The translations under genes and the position numbers were made by a program. A DNA stretch of 10,402 nucleotides from JAHFHB01 sp964393875 (GTDB lineage: Bacteria; Omnitrophota; Omnitrophia; Omnitrophales; Aquincolibacteriaceae). The stretch is taken from contig CAYMUZ010000018.1 in assembly GCA_964393875.1 (NCBI GenBank), positions 1-10,402 on the forward strand, in the 5' to 3' direction. Below, piece after piece: positions 6,094-10,402 of this stretch. Positions within the stretch are counted from its first letter, which is position 1. Every line of letters begins with the position of its first letter. Under the pieces are notes generated by a model. The model was not told where the DNA came from. It ran no database searches and saw nothing but the letters and a program-made list of their open reading frames with translations.

Positions 6094-6112
6094 CGGCCCC
6101 GCTCAGGGGCCG
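6094..6112 (-). promoter_or_regulatory. GC-rich leader hairpin before the FecR-like gene
   Basis: CGGCCCC and GGGGCCG are perfect 7-base inverted arms with a 5-base loop, ending about six bases before the AAGGA Shine-Dalgarno sequence of the gene starting at 6078. No T-run follows, so termination is unlikely. In the mRNA a stem of this stability beside the ribosome binding site could affect translation. It lies in the 203-base gap 6079-6281, which also holds the promoter candidate and the short repeat listed separately. Confidence 0.45.
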
Positions 6113-6150
6113 ATGAATTGACCCTCGCGGCAAGGCCGGGGGGCCGCATG

Positions 6151-6179
6151 ATCATAAATCATGGGTGATCGGGCTGCAA
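6151..6179 (-). promoter_or_regulatory. Candidate promoter of the FecR-like operon, with overlapping palindrome
   Basis: On the minus strand TTGCAG (6179-6174) and TATGAT (6156-6151) are 17 bases apart. The -10 box matches five of six consensus positions; the -35 only three. A perfect inverted repeat, CATGAT and ATCATG with a 5-base spacer (6147-6163), overlaps the -10 box and could be an operator. A transcript would begin near 6144 with a leader of about 65 bases. Confidence 0.45.
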
Positions 6180-6236
6180 CGGCAAATATGAGAAAAACGC
6201 TCTCCCCCAGGGAACAAAAGGGCTTTTCGGGGCTCC

Positions 6237-6281
6237 CAGGCTCTGCAAAACAATCACATAGGCGTTGGTGGGTCCCAAGCC
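6237..6281 (-). repeat. Post-stop repeat, copy after mlaD
   Basis: This 45-base stretch begins directly after the TAA of mlaD (6284-6282). Its last 30 bases (6266-6237) match the copy at 6956-6927 at 25 of 30 positions, in the same orientation, and both copies begin GGC straight after TAA. Read in frame with mlaD it would encode a peptide ending N-A-Y-V-I-V-L-Q-S-L; the other copy gives N-V-Y-V-I-V-L-Q-S-L. Four of the five differences are third-position and synonymous. It may be a duplicated intercistronic element or the trace of a former coding tail. Confidence 0.55.
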
Positions 6282-6902
6282 TTAATCGCGGCGGAGCAGG
6301 CGCCAGGGCCTGAATTTCAAATCGTGTGTCATATCACGGACATTCGCCGATGTCTCCTGAAGATTTGCAATAATCAGCCCCAAGTCCTCGCTATGCGCAT
6401 TCATCAGCCCGTTTAAACGTTCCATCATGGGGTTCAGTGAAGCAGTCAGTTGATCCATTCTATCTGCCATCAGATTCATTTTTCGGACCAGAAGATGCAT
6501 GGGGATCGGATCGGTTCCAGCAATAGTTTTGCCTTTGGCCAGCGGGGAAGCATCCGGCTTTCCAGGCGAGAGCTCCAGAAATTTTTCACCCATCATCCCG
6601 AGCGTGTCGATGGTCGCTTGCATGTCATTGCGGACCACAATCGCGGGATCCATTGACAACGTGATTAAAATCGGCTTGGCTTGAGAAGGCCTCGCCTCAA
6701 TATTCAGAACTTTGCCCACCTCATACCCCGCAAACCGCACCGGCGCATTTTTTTCAAGACCGCTGATGTAGCCAAACTCAACCTGCCAGGTCTGGTTTTT
6801 ACCGGCGGTAAAATGCCCCACCATAAAAGTCAGCCCCGTCAAAAGCGCCACTGAAACAGTGATAAGAATGCCTGACTGCACTTCTTCTTTGGAGTAAGAC
6901 AT
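6282..6902 (-). CDS. mlaD: MlaD-like MCE-domain lipid-binding protein
   Basis: A 206-residue periplasmic protein anchored by one N-terminal transmembrane helix (about 10-30), with a single MCE domain at about 37-115 containing F-G-Y-I-S-G-L (43-49), P-V-R-F-A-G-Y-E-V-G-K-V (54-65) and a C-terminal strand ending near F-L-E-L-S-P-G (108-114). Residues 134-195 are helical and probably line up in the oligomer. MlaD hexamers carry phospholipids between the inner-membrane MlaFE complex and periplasmic carriers or the outer membrane. The ATG at 6902 is well supported by AAGGAGG about seven bases upstream. It is the third gene of the mlaE-mlaF-mlaD order usual for these systems. No MlaC or lipoprotein gene follows directly. 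It is flanked by the two copies of a short post-stop repeat and is in the same reading frame as mlaF, with no stop in the 21 codons between. Confidence 0.9.
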   Translation of the reverse strand: MSYSKEEVQSGILITVSVALLTGLTFMVGHFTAGKNQTWQVEFGYISGLEKNAPVRFAGYEVGKVLNIEARPSQAKPILITLSMDPAIVVRNDMQATIDTLGMMGEKFLELSPGKPDASPLAKGKTIAGTDPIPMHLLVRKMNLMADRMDQLTASLNPMMERLNGLMNAHSEDLGLIIANLQETSANVRDMTHDLKFRPWRLLRRD

Positions 6903-6926
6903 GCGTTGCCTCCTTACAAAATCAGT

Positions 6927-6965
6927 TAGGCTCTGTAAAACAATAACATAGACATTTGGAGGGCC
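6927..6965 (-). repeat. Post-stop repeat, copy after mlaF
   Basis: This 39-base stretch begins directly after the TAA of mlaF (6968-6966). It is the second copy of the element at 6237-6281, six bases shorter near its start. It lies in frame with both mlaF and the following mlaD, and the frame stays open from the mlaF stop to the mlaD ATG. No third copy was seen after the other genes in the window. Confidence 0.55.
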
Positions 6966-7772
6966 TTACGTTTCCAACAGTCCCTGGAGATAAGCCTCGC
7001 AGGTTTGCTGAAAAGGAATGGGGCCCTCGTGTTCGCCGTGAATAAACTGCCGGATATAAGAATTTTCATTTTCTTGAATTTCTTTGGCACTGCCGGCCGC
7101 AAGAACTTTCCCCTTGTGCAACACAATCATTTGATCGGCAATGCGAAACGCACTTTTCATCTCGTGCGATACGACGACCGAAGTGATTTGAAGTTTACGG
7201 CTTAGATCCAGAATTAGCTGATCAATCATGCTGGCGGTAATGGGGTCGAGCCCCGCACCCGGTTCGTCGTAGAAAACAATTTTTGGATCAAGCGCAATGG
7301 CCCGCGCAAGCGCCACACGTTTTTTCATCCCTCCGGAAATTTGATGGGGCATGAAATGCTCAAATCCAGTCAGTCCGACGAGTTCCAACTTAACCTTGAC
7401 AATAATCTTGATGATTTTTTCGGAAAGATCGGTGTGTTCGCGCAAAGGGAGCGCTACATTTTCACCGGCGCTCAGAGAGTTAAACAGCGCAGAACCCTGA
7501 AAGAGCATGCCGAACTTGCGCTTAACAGCGTTCATTTTTTTCTCGGGCAAACCGACAATGTTTTCACCGTCGAGATGAATGATGCCTTCATCGGGTTTTA
7601 AAATACCCGCCAAATGCCTGAGCAGCGTACTCTTGCCGCAACCGGATCCCCCCATTATCACGGTAATCTTCCCTTCCGGAATTTCAAGATGGACTCCGTC
7701 AAGCACGGTTCGATCTTCAAACCGCTTGACCAGATTCTTCACTGTAATCATACTTTTTACAGCAGCAGACAT
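6966..7772 (-). CDS. mlaF: MlaF-like ABC transporter ATP-binding protein
   Basis: A 268-residue cytoplasmic ATPase that powers lipid transport together with the MlaE permease. All ABC motifs are intact: Walker A GGSGCGKST at 41-49, Q-loop Gln92 (F-Q-G-S-A-L-F), signature I-S-G-G-M-K-K-R at 145-152, Walker B ending I-V-F-Y-D-E at 165-170, D-loop G-L-D-P, and the switch His203 in V-S-H-E. The F-Q-G-S-A-L-F-N-S-L segment and S-G-G-M signature are typical of MlaF/MCE-associated ATPases. The start at 7772 gives a short extra N-terminus, Met-Ser-Ala-Ala-Val; the Shine-Dalgarno sequence is weak (GAAG about ten bases upstream) and ATG 7751 is an alternative without one. It follows mlaE after 34 bases. 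Confidence 0.93.
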   Translation of the reverse strand: MSAAVKSMITVKNLVKRFEDRTVLDGVHLEIPEGKITVIMGGSGCGKSTLLRHLAGILKPDEGIIHLDGENIVGLPEKKMNAVKRKFGMLFQGSALFNSLSAGENVALPLREHTDLSEKIIKIIVKVKLELVGLTGFEHFMPHQISGGMKKRVALARAIALDPKIVFYDEPGAGLDPITASMIDQLILDLSRKLQITSVVVSHEMKSAFRIADQMIVLHKGKVLAAGSAKEIQENENSYIRQFIHGEHEGPIPFQQTCEAYLQGLLET

Positions 7773-7806
7773 CTCTCTGTTTCTTCAACCTTCTGGCTTT
7801 AAGAAC

Positions 7807-8607
7807 CTATCCTGGAAACGCATAGTAAAGTACCGCTGTAGCCAGGCAATCGACCCCTAGAATCAAGACAATTGAAATCACCACCGCCGACGTCGTGGCT
7901 TTGCCCACTCCCTCAGCGCCAAGCTCCACACTCAGCCCCTGATAACAGCTCACAAGTGAAATCAGTCCCGCAAAAAGAAAACTTTTAATCAGGCCGGTAT
8001 AGATATCTTTGAGAACGAGCGCCTCGAACGTTTTATCCAAATACATGTATGGATTGATATGCAGGCCGAACACGGAAATTAAAAATCCTCCAGCCATACC
8101 CATGATGTCTGCAATGACCGTCAGGAGCGGCAGGACAATCAAAAAAGCCAGGCAGCGCGGAGCCACTAGGTAGCGCACAGGATTGAGCCCCATGGTCGAA
8201 AGCGCATCAATTTCTTCGGCAACTTTCATGCTGCCAAGCTCTGCGGCAAGCCTTGCGCCCACACGTCCGGAGAGTACAATGGCCGCCACGAGCGGCCCCA
8301 GCTCGCGAGTCACCGACACGCTTACAAGACTACCGGTATAAAGTTGGGCGCCAAACTGGCGCAGTTGATAAGCCGCCTGCAGCGCCAGCACCATTCCCAC
8401 AGAGAGGCCCACCAGGCAGATGACGGCCGTCGAGTGAACTCCCATCAGAACAATTTGGTGCGTCACATGGCGTACGCGTACGGCCTTGCGGTCAAAAAAG
8501 ATGCGCCCGAAAACCGCGCAAACACTGGCACCGAGAGCCCCCAGCCGGCTGACACCCGCGAGAAGTTCCGCAACCATCCGCCCAATTTTTCCGAAAAAAT
8601 CTGTCAT
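7807..8607 (-). CDS. mlaE: MlaE-like permease of the lipid ABC transporter
   Basis: A 266-residue inner-membrane protein of the MlaE (YrbE) family, the permease that docks MlaF and MlaD. The family signature is present at about 101-150: R-E-L-G-P-L-V-A-A-I, G-R-V-G-A-R-L-A-A-E-L-G-S-M, E-E-I-D-A-L-S-T-M-G, then P-x-R-Y-L-V-A-P-R. Hydrophobic segments lie at about 52-80, 104-118, 152-184, 203-224 and 238-262. The start at 8607 is chosen because it gives the family's normal length and does not overlap the STAS gene. It has no good Shine-Dalgarno sequence; ATG 8670, with GAGG very close upstream, would overlap the STAS gene by 26 bases and add 21 residues. Some relatives carry a STAS domain fused to the N-terminus, so the separate STAS gene just upstream is a natural partner. 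Confidence 0.9.
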   Translation of the reverse strand: MTDFFGKIGRMVAELLAGVSRLGALGASVCAVFGRIFFDRKAVRVRHVTHQIVLMGVHSTAVICLVGLSVGMVLALQAAYQLRQFGAQLYTGSLVSVSVTRELGPLVAAIVLSGRVGARLAAELGSMKVAEEIDALSTMGLNPVRYLVAPRCLAFLIVLPLLTVIADIMGMAGGFLISVFGLHINPYMYLDKTFEALVLKDIYTGLIKSFLFAGLISLVSCYQGLSVELGAEGVGKATTSAVVISIVLILGVDCLATAVLYYAFPG

Positions 8608-8644
8608 GGGGATAAAAAAGGGAGTCCGTGTGCCTGTGCCCAGA

Positions 8645-8983
8645 TCAAAGGCACGCAACGGTAATCGCATCCGCCTCGGAGCCTGCCAGTGTAAAAACTT
8701 TGTCGAGCTTGGCAATTTCAAAAACACTGCGCACCGTGCTCACCAGCTCCGCCAGCACAAGCCGTCCGTCAAAACGCTTGGCTTTTTGAAAGGCTTCTAC
8801 AAATGTCGCAAGGCCGGAACTGTCGATATAGCTGACCGCTTTGAGATTCACCACGATTTTATGGCCTTGTGTTTCAGAGACTTTCTGCAACTTTTCACGC
8901 AATACGGGCGACGTGTGAAAATCCAGTTCCCCCGCTAACTCAAACACGGTCACATTGCCATTTTGACGTTCAGAGACTTTCAT
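8645..8983 (-). CDS. STAS-domain protein (anti-anti-sigma factor or MlaB-like)
   Basis: A 112-residue single STAS domain of the SpoIIAA/RsbV type. The N-terminus shows V-T-V-F-E-L-A-G-E-L-D (11-21), a typical STAS strand-turn, and the phosphorylation loop I-D-S-S-G-L-A sits at 53-59, with Ser56 at the position of the serine phosphorylated in SpoIIAA. Two roles are possible. With the RsbW-like kinase gene 18 bases upstream it could be the antagonist of a partner switch. With mlaE directly downstream it could be the MlaB-like regulatory subunit of the MlaFED transporter. The intact D-S-S-G favours phosphorylation control; the location supports the transporter link; both may be true. The ATG at 8983 is supported by GAGG about nine bases upstream. 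Confidence 0.88.
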   Translation of the reverse strand: MKVSERQNGNVTVFELAGELDFHTSPVLREKLQKVSETQGHKIVVNLKAVSYIDSSGLATFVEAFQKAKRFDGRLVLAELVSTVRSVFEIAKLDKVFTLAGSEADAITVACL

Positions 8984-9001
8984 AGAACGACACCTCGCTT
9001 T

Positions 9002-9436
9002 TTATCCGGCGATGCGGCCGGAGTCTTTTGGCTGTTTGAGATATTTGACCAGATGAAGAAGGTTGCCGCTCGTGCACGATTCATCGTAATGGATTTCGTC
9101 CATCAGAGTACGCGTCAAAAAATTGCCGAGTCCTCCCGGTTTTCTAGGAGGAAGCTCGGGCGCCGGGGATTCCAAAGGGTTAAACTTTTCGCCATCATCA
9201 CGGATCGAGAAGGTGATTTTATCCGATCCCGGGTGGATGGAAAAACCAATCGTGCCCGACCTTCCCGCATAGGCATGGCGAATGATGTTGCTCAGGCGTT
9301 CATCTACGGCCAAAATCACTTCAGCCGCTGACTTTTCATCCATGCCGGCCGCCTTCAGCACTTCGCGTAAGCGTTTGCGAACTCCGCTGAGCTCAGCGGA
9401 ATCGGCCCGAATCATCCACGAAATTTCAGTATCCAT
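9002..9436 (-). CDS. RsbW-like serine kinase / anti-sigma ATPase (HATPase_c_2)
   Basis: A 144-residue cytoplasmic GHKL-fold ATPase of the RsbW/SpoIIAB kind, which binds and phosphorylates a STAS partner. The N-box is at 41-55 (I-L-A-V-D-E-R-L-S-N-I-I-R-H-A, with Glu46 and Asn50), the G1 region at 78-86 (I-R-D-D-G-E-K-F-N), and the G2 region at 100-107 (P-G-G-L-G-N-F-L). Length is normal for the family. The ATG at 9436 lies one base after the TAG of riboflavin synthase with no strong Shine-Dalgarno sequence, which indicates coupling. The STAS gene follows after 18 bases, giving the usual kinase-substrate pair in reversed order compared with rsbV-rsbW. No sigma factor gene or PP2C phosphatase is in the window, so its output could be the Mla transporter or a sigma factor encoded elsewhere. 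Confidence 0.87.
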   Translation of the reverse strand: MDTEISWMIRADSAELSGVRKRLREVLKAAGMDEKSAAEVILAVDERLSNIIRHAYAGRSGTIGFSIHPGSDKITFSIRDDGEKFNPLESPAPELPPRKPGGLGNFLTRTLMDEIHYDESCTSGNLLHLVKYLKQPKDSGRIAG

Positions 9437-9437
9437 C

Positions 9438-10085
9438 CTAAAAACCGTGACCTGTCAGTGCCTTGATTTGACGGCGCAGAGCGGAAGCGCCCTCGCGCGG
9501 AGAGCGTGACCGCTGCGGTACGGGGTGAAACCGCAGGTCGCTTTCAAGATTAACACCGTCACCCACTTGTTTTGTCCCAAGGGTTGTCGCCTTCAATGTA
9601 TGCGGAATGACAGCGATCGTGATGCGACCTCCACAAGCTTCTTGAAGAGTCAGGCTGACCCCATCCACGGCCACCGATCCTTTGGGCGGCATCCTCTCAC
9701 GTAGTCGCGCCGGCACGCGGATACCGATTTGCCACGAACGCCCGTATTTTTCTACCGATGCCACCCGCCCAACCCCCTCCACATGCCCGCTCACATAATG
9801 GCCGCCCACACGATCTCCAAAACAAAGCGCCCGCTCAAGATTCACCCGTTCACCCACAGAGAGAGTTCCAAGCGTTGTGCTTTTTAGAGTGGCTGGCACC
9901 ACATCCGCCTCGAAAGCCGTTTTATCAAACGCCGCCACCGTCAGACAAACACCACTCACGGCGATACTCTCGCCCAATTGCACTTTTTTTTCAGGTTTGA
10001 GAAAACGAATTTTTAATCGCCTTTTGCTTCCAGCTGTTTTCACGAAGACCACTTTACCCTGATTTTGGACAATCCCTGTAAACAT
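9438..10085 (-). CDS. ribE: Riboflavin synthase, alpha chain
   Basis: A 215-residue cytoplasmic enzyme that converts two molecules of 6,7-dimethyl-8-ribityllumazine into riboflavin and a pyrimidinedione. The N-terminus M-F-T-G-I-V is diagnostic. The two internal lumazine-binding repeats are visible: V-S-G-V-C-L-T-V at 43-50 with T-L-K-S-T-T-L-G at 66-73, and V-D-G-V-S-L-T-L at 140-147 with T-L-K-A-T-T-L-G at 163-170. The conserved F-G-D-R-V-G-G-H-Y-V-S-G-H-V-E-G lies at 89-104. The start is ATG 10085, overlapping the ribD stop by one base (TGATG), with GAGGGTG upstream; an in-frame TTG sits just before it. The last ~30 residues are Arg/Ser/Pro-rich and lack the usual K-Y-V-E-type ending. The gene is called ribC in E. 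coli and ribE in Bacillus. Confidence 0.93.
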   Translation of the reverse strand: MFTGIVQNQGKVVFVKTAGSKRRLKIRFLKPEKKVQLGESIAVSGVCLTVAAFDKTAFEADVVPATLKSTTLGTLSVGERVNLERALCFGDRVGGHYVSGHVEGVGRVASVEKYGRSWQIGIRVPARLRERMPPKGSVAVDGVSLTLQEACGGRITIAVIPHTLKATTLGTKQVGDGVNLESDLRFHPVPQRSRSPREGASALRRQIKALTGHGF

Positions 10086-10402
10086 CAAAAATCACCCTCG
10101 AGAATAAAATCTTCCCCCAACCGCCGGCTAGTCATCGAGTGCAGGCGAAAAGCTTTTTCCGGACGGCAAACACCCGCACCTTCCACCGAAGTCTTTGCCG
10201 TGCGACCGCCGATAATTTTCGGTGCGGTGACGAGCATAAGCCGGTCTACAAATTTGCTTTCAATCAGCGACCAGGCCGTTTCAGCGCCGCCCTCGCACAA
10301 AAGGGATGTGACGCCAAGCGCCCCCAACTTCTTCAAGAGTACTTTGAGATCCAACCGGCCTTTCCTCGAGGGAGTGCCCAGCCAAACCACACCATGGCTC
10401 AA
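10085..10402 (-). CDS. ribD: RibD C-terminal reductase domain (5' end outside the window)
   Basis: The last 105 codons of a gene that begins beyond the window; the first visible codon is internal (TTG), so no start is called. The sequence matches the reductase domain of RibD, which reduces the ribosyl group of the deaminated pyrimidine intermediate with NADPH in riboflavin synthesis. Typical features are L-D-L-K-V-L-L-K-K-L-G followed by V-T-S-L-L-C-E-G-G-A-E, then V-D-R-L, A-P-K-I-I-G-G, and the closing L-G-E-D-F-I-L-E-G. Whether an N-terminal deaminase domain is present cannot be seen. The stop overlaps the riboflavin synthase start by one base, the common ribD-ribE arrangement. Confidence 0.9.
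   Translation of the reverse strand: MSHGVVWLGTPSRKGRLDLKVLLKKLGALGVTSLLCEGGAETAWSLIESKFVDRLMLVTAPKIIGGRTAKTSVEGAGVCRPEKAFRLHSMTSRRLGEDFILEGDF

Noticed and set aside
6094..6112. Intrinsic terminator for the mla operon
   Set aside because: The stem is strong but no T-run follows on either strand, and it lies beyond the candidate promoter of the next operon.
8608..8727. A longer N-terminus for MlaE starting at 8727 or 8670
   Set aside because: It would overlap the STAS gene by up to 83 bases and exceed the family's normal length; the GAGG near 8670 is too close to the ATG to decide the start.

Overview
All genes that can be supported lie on the minus strand, so transcription runs from high to low coordinates. 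The gene set points to a Gram-negative (diderm) bacterium. It has an Mla-type lipid transport operon (permease, ATPase, MCE protein), several exported proteins, and a small protein resembling the exosortase-associated TIGR04073 family. That family is known from groups such as Verrucomicrobia, Lentisphaerae and Omnitrophota, so a PVC or Omnitrophota-like lineage is plausible. This is inference, and no rRNA or marker gene in the window settles it.

In order of transcription. (1) 10402-6282 is a tightly packed run: the end of ribD, riboflavin synthase, an RsbW-like ATPase, a STAS protein, then mlaE, mlaF and mlaD. The first gene overlaps the next by one base and most others are a few bases to about 60 bases apart, so this looks like one operon. 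It combines the end of a riboflavin pathway with a partner-switch pair and a lipid ABC transporter. (2) A 203-base gap (6079-6281) holds a candidate promoter and two inverted repeats. It is followed by a FecR-domain exported protein, a TIGR04073-like exported protein and a thioredoxin-fold [2Fe-2S] protein (6078-4695). (3) A strong sigma70-type promoter at 4580-4607 and a leader hairpin precede a DUF4870-like membrane protein (4512-4165). (4) 4084-2036 is a long coiled-coil gene split by a single in-frame TGA, followed two bases later by a DUF151 (bifunctional nuclease family) gene. (5) A candidate promoter at 1543-1571 drives thioredoxin reductase, a TlpA-like exported thioredoxin and the first codons of a further gene.

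The points most worth a second look are: the in-frame TGA that cuts an otherwise continuous 683-codon coiled-coil frame, whose N-terminus resembles the ribosomal L7/L12 C-terminal domain; a related short sequence lying immediately after the stop codons of both mlaF and mlaD, whose differences are mostly synonymous if read in frame; the RsbW-like/STAS pair inside an mla operon; and the perfect 10-bp hairpin in the leader of the DUF4870-like gene. No CRISPR array, tRNA, rRNA, insertion sequence or phage gene was seen.
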